Positions 17,648 through 25,779 of a DNA stretch of 64,000 nucleotides are shown here, one piece after another (position 1 is the stretch's first letter; every line of letters begins with the position of its first letter). Below the pieces are notes generated by a model, which was given only the letters and a program-made list of their open reading frames with translations, ran no database searches and was not told the DNA's origin. The stretch is from Roseiarcus sp963842835 (GTDB lineage: Bacteria; Pseudomonadota; Alphaproteobacteria; Rhizobiales; Beijerinckiaceae), in NCBI GenBank assembly GCA_963842835.1, contig CAWJIB010000007.1:372001-436000 (forward strand). The letters are read 5' to 3'. The translations under genes and the position numbers were made by a program.

Positions 17648-17671
17648 TTGTCCTACATTTTTTGCCTACAA
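17648..17671. promoter_or_regulatory. candidate GntR/FCD operator, site D
   Basis: TTGTCCTACA (17648-17657) is followed 14 bases downstream by TTGCCTACAA (17662-17671), a tandem rather than a dyad arrangement. It lies in the 148-base space between the divergent dehydrogenase genes and shares the TTGTCCTACA string exactly with site C. Confidence 0.45.
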
Positions 17672-17736
17672 TAAAGTCGCGCAAGCCGGTTGTCCAGAAC
17701 GGATCGACAGCGTTCGCGGCGCTCAGGGAGGAAACG

Positions 17737-18519
17737 ATGGATCGGGTCAAAGGCAAGGTCGCACTTATCACCGGCGCCGGTACTGGCGTGGGGCGCGCGT
17801 GCATGAAGCTGTTCGCGAGCGAAGGCGCCAAGGTCGTCGGAGTCAGCCGCACCCAGAAGAACCTCGACGAGACGCTCGCGCAAGTGAAAGTGGCAGGCGG
17901 CGAAGGCGCAGTCGTCGCGGCCGACCTCGCCACCGCAGAGGGGGCCGAGAAGACAGTGGCGGCGGCGCTTAAGGCCTTCGGCCGCATTGACATCCTCGTG
18001 AACTCGGCCGGCGTCGGCTATTCCTGGCTGGAGAAGAGCCCGGGCTCGATGGGTCCTATCGACGACACCACCCCCGAGAAATGGCATGAGGTGATGGCCA
18101 TCAACCTCAACTCGATCTTCCACATGTGTCGGCTGACGATCCCGCAGATGAAGAAACAAGGCGGCGGCGCGATAGTGAACGTCACCAGCATTTCCGGCCT
18201 GCAAGGCCTGCCGGTCGCCCATACCTACACTGCGGCCAAGGGCGCAGCGATAAACCTGACCCGCTCGCTCGCGATCACCTATTGTGGTGACGGCATCCGC
18301 GTGAACTGCATCGCGCCCGGCTTCATCAAAACGCCGATGGTCGAATCGGTGCTCGGCCTGTTTGACGATCCCGCGATGGCAGACCGGCTGTGCCCGATGA
18401 AGCGCCCCGGAACCGCCGAGGAAATGGCCTATGGGTGCCTCTATCTCGGCTCCGATGAGTCTACCTATTGCCAAGGCACGGTGCTGGTGATCGACGGCGG
18501 CACCACCGCCCGACAATGA
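17737..18519 (+). CDS. SDR-family dehydrogenase
   Basis: A canonical 260-residue short-chain dehydrogenase. It has TGAGTGVGRAC for cofactor binding, NSAGVGYS, the catalytic Ser in VTSISGLQG, YTAAKGA with the Tyr-Lys pair, and a C-terminal GTVLVIDGGTTARQ. The ATG at 17737 follows GGGAGGAAACG. It is transcribed away from the alcohol dehydrogenase and shares its promoter region. It resembles 3-hydroxyacyl/secondary alcohol dehydrogenases of degradation clusters. The reaction is not certain; it may supply the ketone or oxidise a beta-hydroxyacyl intermediate. Confidence 0.87.
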   Translation: MDRVKGKVALITGAGTGVGRACMKLFASEGAKVVGVSRTQKNLDETLAQVKVAGGEGAVVAADLATAEGAEKTVAAALKAFGRIDILVNSAGVGYSWLEKSPGSMGPIDDTTPEKWHEVMAINLNSIFHMCRLTIPQMKKQGGGAIVNVTSISGLQGLPVAHTYTAAKGAAINLTRSLAITYCGDGIRVNCIAPGFIKTPMVESVLGLFDDPAMADRLCPMKRPGTAEEMAYGCLYLGSDESTYCQGTVLVIDGGTTARQ

Positions 18520-18532
18520 AACACTCTGAGCA

Positions 18533-18564
18533 GCGCGCAACTCGAGGTAGGAACGGTTGCGCGC
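18533..18564 (+). terminator. candidate hairpin terminator after the SDR gene
   Basis: GCGCGCAAC (18533-18541) and GTTGCGCGC (18556-18564) form a perfect 9-bp stem with a 14-base loop, starting 13 bases after the stop codon. A T-run does not follow at once, so the terminator assignment is tentative. Confidence 0.4.
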
Positions 18565-19372
18565 AGCTCCGGCAATCTTCTCGCGCAATTTTGGGATGTG
18601 AAAACGCGTCCAACCATTACCCCGCCGAGAATTGAACGTATATCATTGATTATGCGACGACTTCTGTCTTGGACGAAGGTCGGTTGTCGCGCGAAATAGG
18701 ACCCCCCTGCTGGCTAGAGAATTTCTGTAATAAAAAAATAATATGCGTCCAAGAGCGAGCCGGGTCATGGATGGATGCGTCCTCACACCCATAGACCGTT
18801 GCCGCAGGCCCGCGGGTTCGTGCTTGGGCGGTTTTCGTACGCCTGACGGCAACCGAAAACCTTCACCATGGACGTCATTCAGTCGCAGTTGGTGGTTTCA
18901 CGAAAGCAGACATTAAGTTGGGAAGCGACATTGACCGTCGGAGGTCGAATCCGGTGATGGTCCGTAGCGACGGGGAGGGTCGGAGTTGACCCAAGGCGGA
19001 AATTCCCGATCGAAAATGCAACCATCGGTCAAATAGCCGGTCTTGGCGGAACAGCGGGCGAACGCGCACAGCCGTCGTGGCGCCAACAGCCGCCGCTTAT
19101 CCGCACAGAACTGAAACCTGCGCCGCCTTTGCATTGGTACGGGAAGGCGGCCTCGACGGCGGTCGTCGTCAACCGCCTCCCAGAGGCGCCGATCGGTTAT
19201 ATGCCACCGCACCAGGCGGAGGAGCGTTATGACGCGTCGTTGCGCAATCCGCAATCGCGGCGAGATTTGACCAAAATGGGCTGCGGCAGAGGCGGAGCCG
19301 CCCACATCGTTTGAGGGGCGGCTTGACGAAACTCGCGCCCTCTCGCGTCACAAAACCGTAGCGTCCACCCCC
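18565..19372. other. non-coding stretch between the regulon block and the ptx operon
   Basis: About 800 bases without a believable gene. Short open frames on either strand lack ribosome sites and family resemblance. The part around 18880-19110 (GAAAGCAGACATT, GGAAATTCCCGATCG and similar strings) looks like the dispersed 'aaagcagacatt' intergenic repeats seen in many alphaproteobacteria. This marks the left side of the accessory region. Confidence 0.4.
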
Positions 19373-19401
19373 TATATCGATTGTGAAAGCCAATCGATAT
19401 A
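19373..19401. promoter_or_regulatory. perfect dyad, likely PtxE (LysR) operator
   Basis: TATATCGATTG (19373-19383) and CAATCGATATA (19391-19401) are perfect 11-bp inverted arms around a 7-base spacer. The inner part contains TTG-N7-CAA, which is the T-N11-A LysR box (19381-19393). It ends 16 bases before the ptxA start, and the operon encodes a LysR regulator as its last gene. Confidence 0.65.
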
Positions 19402-19417
19402 CGCATACGATAAGGGA

Positions 19418-20233
19418 ATGGGGAAAGCAGGCGACATGATCGGTCTTTGCGACGTCAGTGTCACTTATGCTGCGGGCAAGGCGGCGCTGAAACGAACAAC
19501 CATCGCTTTTGCCGCCGGTGAATTCGCTGTTTTGTTGGGTCCGTCGGGCGCTGGCAAATCAACTCTTCTGCGCACGTTCAACTGTCTTGTCCCGCCGACG
19601 ACCGGCTATGTGACCGTAGAGGGAATTGGACGGATAGATACAGCCGCGAAATTACGCGAGCATCGCCGTCGCACCGCTTTCGTTTTCCAGCAGCACCAGT
19701 TGATCGGCCGCATGTCGGTCCTGGACAACGTCCTCACGGGACGGCTTGGCTACCATGGCGCCCTGCGCAGCCTTTTCCCGCTGCCGGTCCGCGATCATCG
19801 CCTGGCCATGGAATGTCTGGACCGCGTCAGCCTGGCTGACCGAGCGCTCGATCGCGCCGACACTCTGTCGGGAGGCCAGCAGCAGCGCGTCGGCCTGGCC
19901 CGCGCCCTAGTCCAGCAACCGCGCCTGGTGCTGGCGGACGAACCCGTGGCCAGCCTGGATCCCGCCACAGCCCGTCGCACCCTCCAGTTGCTCCACGACA
20001 TCTGCAAGGCCGAGGGAATCGCCGCCATCGTCAGTCTGCATCAGGTCGATCTGGCCAGGTCCTTTGCCGACCGCATCGTCGGCATCGCCCAGGGCGGCAT
20101 CGTTTTTGACGGCCCCCTTAACCAGCTGTCCGACGCCAACCTTGAGCGGATCTATGACAATCGTCCCACCTCCGCGGCCAGAAGCGAGCCGGTTGCCGCC
20201 TTGAGCCTCACCCCAGTGACCATGGAGTCGTAA
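19418..20233 (+). CDS. ptxA: phosphite/phosphonate ABC transporter ATPase
   Basis: The 271-residue ABC ATPase of the PhnC/PtxA family energises periplasmic phosphite (or phosphonate) uptake. Walker A is GPSGAGKST, the Q-loop lies in FVFQQHQLIGR, the signature is LSGGQQQRVGLARAL, and Walker B is LVLADEPVASLD. I list the ATG at 19418; an ATG at 19436 (MIGLCDVSVTY) has a better-spaced ribosome site and may be the true start. The order ATPase, binding protein, permease, dehydrogenase, LysR is exactly that of ptxABCDE, which gives the substrate assignment. Confidence 0.9.
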   Translation: MGKAGDMIGLCDVSVTYAAGKAALKRTTIAFAAGEFAVLLGPSGAGKSTLLRTFNCLVPPTTGYVTVEGIGRIDTAAKLREHRRRTAFVFQQHQLIGRMSVLDNVLTGRLGYHGALRSLFPLPVRDHRLAMECLDRVSLADRALDRADTLSGGQQQRVGLARALVQQPRLVLADEPVASLDPATARRTLQLLHDICKAEGIAAIVSLHQVDLARSFADRIVGIAQGGIVFDGPLNQLSDANLERIYDNRPTSAARSEPVAALSLTPVTMES

Positions 20234-20235
20234 TC

Positions 20236-21096
20236 ATGAAATTCCTGAAGCCTCTGCTGACCGCTCTGGCGATTTGCTTCGCCGCCAACGCCGCCATGGC
20301 GGCGGACCCGGATCCCGCCACACTGAAGGTGGCGTTATTGCCGGACGAGAACGCGGCCACGGTGATTAAGAACAATCAGGGGCTCAAGGACTATCTTGAG
20401 AAGGCCCTCGGAAAGCAGGTCGACTTGATCGTCACGACGGATTATTCGTCCATGATCGAGGCCATGCGGTTCAATCGCATCGATGTGGGCTACTTTGGTC
20501 CGCTGTCATACACGATGGCCAAGTCCAAGGCTGACATCGAGCCTTTCGCCGCCCTGATGAAGAACGGCAAGTCGACCTATGAAGCGGTCGTGATCGGCAA
20601 CAAGGCGTCCGGCGTCGAAAAAATTTCGGATATCAAGGGCAAGGATGTGGCGTTTGGCGACAAGGCCTCCACTTCCAGCCATCTCATCCCCAAGTCGATT
20701 CTGCTCCAGGCCGGCCTGACTGCGGACAAGGATTACAGAGAACATTTTGTCGGCGCTCACGACGCCGTGGCCATGGCGGTCCAGAACGGCAATGCTCAGG
20801 CCGGCGGCCTGTCGAAGCCCATCTTCGAAAGCCTGGTGGATCGCAATCTGATTTCCCTGGACAAGGTTAAGGTTTTGACCGTTTCCAAGCCCTTCCCCGA
20901 ATATCCTTGGGCTATGCGCTCCAATCTGAAGCCCGAGTTGAAGGAAAAGATCCGCGACGCCTTCTACCAACTTAAGGATCCAGCTATTCTGAAGCAGTTC
21001 AAGGCGGACGGCTTCGCCAAGGTCACCGACAGCGATTATGATGTGGTCCGAGATCTCGCGAAGATACTCAACCTCAACCTCGCCCTCAGCAAGTGA
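20236..21096 (+). CDS. ptxB: phosphite-binding periplasmic protein
   Basis: This 286-residue PhnD-type binding protein has a Sec signal peptide (MKFLKPLLTALAICFAANAAMA, cleavage after AMA). The mature part has the family's ligand-site strings TTDYSSMIEAMRFNRIDVGYFGPLSY and DKASTSSHLIPKS, where the Ser/Thr/His residues hold the oxyanion. It begins two bases after ptxA ends. PtxB binds phosphite while close relatives bind phosphonates. The presence of ptxD next to it argues for phosphite. Confidence 0.9.
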   Translation: MKFLKPLLTALAICFAANAAMAADPDPATLKVALLPDENAATVIKNNQGLKDYLEKALGKQVDLIVTTDYSSMIEAMRFNRIDVGYFGPLSYTMAKSKADIEPFAALMKNGKSTYEAVVIGNKASGVEKISDIKGKDVAFGDKASTSSHLIPKSILLQAGLTADKDYREHFVGAHDAVAMAVQNGNAQAGGLSKPIFESLVDRNLISLDKVKVLTVSKPFPEYPWAMRSNLKPELKEKIRDAFYQLKDPAILKQFKADGFAKVTDSDYDVVRDLAKILNLNLALSK

Positions 21097-21149
21097 CGAC
21101 ACGGTGACAGGGGCCCCTCCCTCTCACGACCTTCTCCGGAACAGGCGCC

Positions 21150-21956
21150 ATGTACACTTTATCCACCCGCTTCGACCAGGTGTTGGCCCACCGGCGGGTC
21201 GAACGCCTTCACGCGAGCCTGTTGGCCGCGCTGATCCTTGTCCTGGTCGCTTTGGCAGGCTTTTATACTCGTTTGTTCGATCTTAAACGTCTGGCCGAGG
21301 GCGCGCCCAGCATCGCGACCTTGGTCGGCGATATGATGCCGCCCGATTTCGCCAATGCCGCCGACTGGGTCAAGCCGCTGGTCGACACGCTGGCCATGAG
21401 CGTTGCGGGCACGGCGCTTGCGGTCGTCCTGTCCCTGCCGTTGGGCTTCCTCGCCGCCCGCAACACCGCCCCCCATATCGTGATCTACCACTTGGTGCGT
21501 TCTCTGCTGAACGCCCTTCGCTCAATCCCGGAACTGATCATGGGCATCGTCTTCGTTGCTGCGGTCGGATTCGGGGCGCTGCCCGGCGTCTTGGCGCTTG
21601 GCCTCCATTCCGTAGGAATGATGGGCAAGTTCTATGCCGAAACGATCGAGCATTGCGACGACAAGCCCATCGAAGCGGCCCGTTCGGCCGGCGCCACGTC
21701 GCTGCAAGTGATTCTCCACGCCGTTCTGCCCCAGGTTGCGCCGAAACTGGCCGACATCACGCTCTACCGTTGGGAATACAATTTTCGCGCCTCCACGGTT
21801 ATGGGGATGGTGGGGGCGGGCGGCATCGGGTTCGAACTCATGGGATCGCTGCGCCTGATGCAATACCGCGAAGTGTCTGCCCTCTTGATCTTGATCCTGG
21901 TGATGGTGACGCTGGTCGATGGCCTTGGCGCCCGTCTTCGAAAACGCCTCAACTGA
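21150..21956 (+). CDS. ptxC: phosphite ABC transporter permease
   Basis: A 268-residue inner-membrane permease of the PhnE/PtxC family with about six membrane segments. The EAA loop that contacts the ATPase is visible as EAARSAGATSLQVILHAVLPQVAP (about residues 175-198). The ATG at 21150 is preceded by CGGAACAGG. It lies in the operon between the binding protein and the dehydrogenase and completes a three-part importer with ptxA and ptxB. Confidence 0.9.
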   Translation: MYTLSTRFDQVLAHRRVERLHASLLAALILVLVALAGFYTRLFDLKRLAEGAPSIATLVGDMMPPDFANAADWVKPLVDTLAMSVAGTALAVVLSLPLGFLAARNTAPHIVIYHLVRSLLNALRSIPELIMGIVFVAAVGFGALPGVLALGLHSVGMMGKFYAETIEHCDDKPIEAARSAGATSLQVILHAVLPQVAPKLADITLYRWEYNFRASTVMGMVGAGGIGFELMGSLRLMQYREVSALLILILVMVTLVDGLGARLRKRLN

Positions 21957-21970
21957 TAAGGACAAGACTA

Positions 21971-22981
21971 TTGCGCACACCCAAGATCGTCGTCGCCAAT
22001 TGGGTTCACTCAGAGATCATTGACTATCTAGGCGAACATGGCTTGGTCGATGCCAATCTCAGTCGTGAACCATGGAGCCGCCAGCAGCTGATCGGACGTT
22101 GCCAAGGCGCGGTCGCCCTGATGGGTTTCATGACCGAATATGTCGATGACGCCTTCCTGGAGGCCTGCCCATCGCTTCGAATGATCGCCTGCGCCCTCAA
22201 GGGATACGACAATTACGACGTTGAGGCATGCCGCAAGCGCGGCGTCGTCATCAGCTTCGTGCCTGATCTACTGACCAATCCCACGGCCGAGTTGACTGTC
22301 GGCTTGATGATCGCGTTGGGGCGAAACATCCTGGTGTCGGATCGCTTCGTGCGCACCGGGACCTTCGCCGGCTGGCGCCCAACTTTCTATGGCGCTGGCC
22401 TGGACGGCAGCACGGTGGGAATCGTTGGGATGGGCGCCGTCGGCAGAGCGATAGCTGCCCGGCTCCAAGGCTTTGGCTGCCGCATTCTCTACCATGACGC
22501 CAAGCCCAAGCTTGATGACATGGACCCGCGTTGGGACGCGCAGCCCGTAACTCTCCAGACACTGCTGGCTGTTTCCGACTACGTGGTGGTCGTCCTTCCT
22601 TTGGCCTCAGGCACCGAACACGTCCTGGACCAAGCCGCCATCGCCAGCATGAAGCCTGGCGCCCTGCTGATCAACACGGGACGAGGTTCGGTGGTCGACG
22701 AGGAGGCGGTCGCGGAAGCGCTGGAGGCCGGCTGTCTTGGCGGATACGCAGCCGATGTCTTCGAGATGGAAGATTGGGCCCGGGCGAATCGGCCGAGCGC
22801 GATCCCCGCTCGGCTGTTGGCAGCCGACGATAGGACGCTTCTGACCTCCCACATTGGCTCGGCAGTCGACCGTGTACAATTCGAGATCGCGCGCGAAGCA
22901 GCGCTGAACATCGTCCAATTCTTCGCAGGAACTCGGCCGCAAGGGGCCCTGCTATGGCCGGAGTCAGCCGCCGTATGTTGA
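21971..22981 (+). CDS. ptxD: NAD-dependent phosphite dehydrogenase
   Basis: A D-2-hydroxyacid-dehydrogenase-family enzyme that oxidises phosphite to phosphate with NAD. It has 336 residues, the length of the Pseudomonas stutzeri enzyme, and starts at TTG 21971. Diagnostic strings are CALKGYDNYDVEAC (Lys77), FVPDLLTNPTAEL, GMGAVGRA, INTGRGSVVDEEA (Arg238), YAADVFEMEDWARANRP (Glu267) and SHIGSAVDRV (His294), covering the Arg-Glu-His catalytic set and the PtxD-specific Lys. At the nucleotide-specificity turn Glu175-Ala176 of PtxD is Asp176-Ala177 here, still expected to favour NAD over NADP. Its 3' end overlaps ptxE. Confidence 0.95.
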   Translation: MRTPKIVVANWVHSEIIDYLGEHGLVDANLSREPWSRQQLIGRCQGAVALMGFMTEYVDDAFLEACPSLRMIACALKGYDNYDVEACRKRGVVISFVPDLLTNPTAELTVGLMIALGRNILVSDRFVRTGTFAGWRPTFYGAGLDGSTVGIVGMGAVGRAIAARLQGFGCRILYHDAKPKLDDMDPRWDAQPVTLQTLLAVSDYVVVVLPLASGTEHVLDQAAIASMKPGALLINTGRGSVVDEEAVAEALEAGCLGGYAADVFEMEDWARANRPSAIPARLLAADDRTLLTSHIGSAVDRVQFEIAREAALNIVQFFAGTRPQGALLWPESAAVC

Positions 22982-23856
22982 ACCTACGTCAATTGGAATC
23001 CTTTCTCGCTGTCGTCGCGGTGAATGGATTCCACGAAGCGGCCCGAAGCCTGGGCCGTTCGCAGCCGACCTTGACCCAACACATCCAGAAGCTCGAGGAA
23101 GAGCTTGGGGCGGTCTTAATTGTGCGCGGCGGCGGCGGGCGCCGACTAACTCGCGAGGGCCATGCTTTCCTTCCCTATGCCCGAAGCCTCGTAAAAACCG
23201 CCGCCCGCTCCCGGGAAGCAATCCATGGTCGACGCCTCGCCATTGGAGCCAGCGGAAATATCGGAACTTACTTACTGCCTCCGCTGTTGGCCCGCCACGT
23301 TTCGACGGGCGCGCCGCTTCCGGAGGTCACGATTGCGCCCAATCCATCCATCGCCGATAAATTGGAGCGAGGCGAGTTGGACGTGGCGTTGATGGAATGG
23401 TGGGACAATCGGGAGGGCTTCATTGCCAAGCCGTGGCGGCGAGAGCCCCTAATCGTGATTGCTCCGCCGTCCCATTCTTGGCGCCATCGGAATTGGATCG
23501 ACAAACTGGAATTGTTGGGCGAGCGCATCATTGGCGGAGAACCTGGCACCGGCACGGGCCGCATCCTCGCGGAAGCTCTGGGCGACATCGCGCATGAGCT
23601 TCGAATTGGCCTGTCCCTGAACAACACCGAGGCCGTCAAGAACGCCGTGCGCTGCGGCCTTGGCGTCTCCATCGTGATGGCCGGCACAATCGAACAGGAC
23701 GTCCAGGCGGGCGCCTTGGTCCAGGTTCCGATCCGGGGCGTTGCAATGACCAAGGAACTGCTAACGGTTGTTCCGGCAGGGATCCCTGCCACGGCGCCGA
23801 CCGCGAGCCTGCTTGCCATGTTTCAGGAGCCAGGCTGCGCTCCCCTGGCCGAATGA
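22954..23856 (+). CDS. ptxE: LysR-family regulator of phosphite oxidation
   Basis: The product has 300 residues (293 if started at the ATG at 22975, which gives the typical N-terminus MLNLRQLESFLAVV). An N-terminal winged helix with AARSLGRSQPTLTQHIQKLEEELG and a LysR effector domain are clear. The gene overlaps ptxD, as expected for the terminal regulator of a ptxABCDE operon. PtxE is presumed to act at the 29-bp dyad before ptxA. Whether control answers to phosphite or to phosphate starvation cannot be seen; I found no clear Pho box. Confidence 0.88.
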   Translation: MAGVSRRMLNLRQLESFLAVVAVNGFHEAARSLGRSQPTLTQHIQKLEEELGAVLIVRGGGGRRLTREGHAFLPYARSLVKTAARSREAIHGRRLAIGASGNIGTYLLPPLLARHVSTGAPLPEVTIAPNPSIADKLERGELDVALMEWWDNREGFIAKPWRREPLIVIAPPSHSWRHRNWIDKLELLGERIIGGEPGTGTGRILAEALGDIAHELRIGLSLNNTEAVKNAVRCGLGVSIVMAGTIEQDVQAGALVQVPIRGVAMTKELLTVVPAGIPATAPTASLLAMFQEPGCAPLAE

Positions 23857-24056
23857 CAGCCGCCGAACCGCCGAGCCTCAGTTCGATTTTCGTCACACCT
23901 TTGCGCGAAGCGTGACCAGATCGCACGGTTCTGCTGGCTTCGTCCGTCGCCCGGGCGGACGTCCGCCTGAACCGGATGGCGGCTTCAAGGTCATGAAGGG
24001 ACCGTCGGAAGCATAGGCTGAAGGTCTCTTTGGGGTCGAAACCGGAATGAACGTCG
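23857..24056. other. short non-coding gap
   Basis: Two hundred bases after ptxE without a credible gene, promoter or terminator. Confidence 0.4.
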
Positions 24057-24552
24057 TCAGACCTCGAATTCCCGCAGTTGCCTCGAGGCTGCGCCACTTT
24101 GGATGAATCCCTCGATTTTGAACAGCGTTAGCGTCGTCATCGCCGAGCGTCCGCCGTGACTGTAAAGGCGGCCGAGGGTCGCAAAGGCGGGATCGTAGAG
24201 ACCGCGGCGCCCATTCCCAATCCGATCACCAGCCAGGCCAACAGATAGACCGGCAGGGAATGCGCCAGCGCCGTGGCCAGGAGACCGGCCGTCAGCAGCC
24301 CCGCGCTCACGGCGAGGACGGGACGCCCGTCGCCGGGGGCGATGGCGCGGCCGTCCCCGCGGAGAGACGACGCCGGCGATCAGCAGGTCGAGCGACACTC
24401 CTGTCACCACGCAAGACAGCGACGCTGGCGTCGGCCGCGTTCGGCTTCGCCAGAACCGCCATGAGACAGTAGGACGATCCCCAGGCGAACGTCTGCGTCA
24501 CCCCCAGCACGGAGATAATGACGATGCGGCTGGGAGCCCTGGAGATTGGCAT
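24057..24552 (-). pseudogene. degraded MFS transporter, N-terminal part
   Basis: Reading leftward from 24552, one frame gives MPISRAPSRIVIISVLGVTQTFAWGSSY, the start of an MFS permease. The match then moves to another frame (LLIAGVVSPR) and later gives GLYDPAFATLGRLY, an MFS string from about residue 110. At least two frameshifts are needed, and the last two thirds of a normal 400-residue permease are absent; after LYSHGG the sequence decays. It is non-functional and lies between two accessory modules. Confidence 0.6.
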
Positions 24553-24980
24553 GGTCTACCCGGCGCCGCCCCTCACGCAGCGGCCCCGCATCCGCAACCG
24601 GCTTTTCCCTGGTCCTTCGTGAGAGCGTCGGCTAGGCGGCATGCCTCGACTTTGCTCAGCGCAGGCCCGCCGCAGCAGCCTGGGGCTTCGTTTTCTATCG
24701 CAACGGATCGTGTCGAACCGACAACAATGTGCGCCGGCCGCGGCCGCTGAAAACACCAGCTACATCGAAGTGCGGCTCATCTAGATCCTTTCAGCGCCAT
24801 TTTCGGTCGCACGCGTTTTTTGCTTGTGTGGAACTGAATTCGGCTCTTCAATAACCGCGCTGAGAGCGACACGACGGTCGCAATTCCTGCTGAGCAGCAT
24901 CGCTCGCGATACTAAAGCCTGGGTTTGACCAAGCCTCGCCAGACGAGCGGGGCGAACCCGAGCGATCGAGGGAAAAGTCG
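24553..24980. other. non-coding gap before the AAA ATPase
   Basis: About 430 bases. No gene with family resemblance or a ribosome site is seen. The last part, just before 24981, carries the GAGGGAAAA Shine-Dalgarno of the ATPase gene and presumably its promoter; I could not pick out convincing -35/-10 elements. Confidence 0.4.
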
Positions 24981-25778
24981 ATGCTGCTGAATGCCTATCG
25001 GATTGCGACGAGGCCATATTATCGGCCCGTCGGCGACGAGGTCGCGATTTTTGAGGCCGCCTATCGCGATCGTATCCCAGTCATGCTGAAAGGCCCGACA
25101 GGCTGCGGTAAGACGCGCTTCGTCGAATATGTCGCGTTTCATTTGGAACGACCGCTCATTACCGTCGCCGCGCATGAGGATATGACGGCGGCCGATCTCG
25201 TGGGGCGCTATTTGCTCGACTCTTCGGGTACGGTGTGGCTCGACGGCCCCCTGACCAACGCGGTTCGACATGGCGCGATCTGCTACCTCGACGAAATCGT
25301 CGAGGCGCGCCAGGACACGACCGTGGTCATCCATCCCTTGACGGATTCGCGGCGGGTCTTGCCTCTGGAAAAGCGCAACGAACTCGTATCGGCGCATCCC
25401 GATTTCCAGCTCACGATTTCGTACAATCCCGGGTATCAGAGCGCCGTGAAGGATCTGAAGGAATCGACCAAGCAGCGCTTTGTTGCGATCGATTTCAGCT
25501 ATCCGCCGCCTGCGGCGGAGGCCGAAATCATCGTCCATGAGGCCAAAGCCGACCCGTCGCTGGCTTCACGCTTAGTCGATATCGCGCAGCGCTCGCGCAA
25601 CTTGCGCGGCCATGGCCTCGACGAAGGCGCCTCGACGCGCATGCTGATTCACACCGCGCGGCTCGTCGGCGGCGGCGTCCAACTGGCGGCGGCGCTGCAA
25701 GCGGGCGTTGTGCTGCCGATTACCGACGATCGCGAGGTCCGGCTGGCTTTGAGCGCCGCGATCGAGGCTTGCCTCTGA
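24981..25778 (+). CDS. MoxR-type AAA+ ATPase, CbbQ/NirQ/NorQ family
   Basis: The 265-residue AAA+ ATPase has Walker A GPTGCGKT (residues 38-45), Walker B AICYLDEIVEA, the sensor-1 string TISYNPGYQ, and the family's LKESTKQRF Arg-finger region. CbbQ/NorQ proteins form hexamers that, with a VWA partner, remodel and activate a client enzyme (Rubisco, nitric oxide reductase and others). The next gene, two bases away, is such a partner. No Rubisco or nor genes occur in the window, so I leave the symbol blank. The nearest enzymes are the amide-operon hydrolases transcribed towards it. Confidence 0.88.
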   Translation: MLLNAYRIATRPYYRPVGDEVAIFEAAYRDRIPVMLKGPTGCGKTRFVEYVAFHLERPLITVAAHEDMTAADLVGRYLLDSSGTVWLDGPLTNAVRHGAICYLDEIVEARQDTTVVIHPLTDSRRVLPLEKRNELVSAHPDFQLTISYNPGYQSAVKDLKESTKQRFVAIDFSYPPPAAEAEIIVHEAKADPSLASRLVDIAQRSRNLRGHGLDEGASTRMLIHTARLVGGGVQLAAALQAGVVLPITDDREVRLALSAAIEACL

Positions 25779-25779
25779 G

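Noticed and set aside
24556..24756. Small open frame upstream of the MFS pseudogene
   Set aside because: No ribosome site, no family resemblance, low-quality residue mix.
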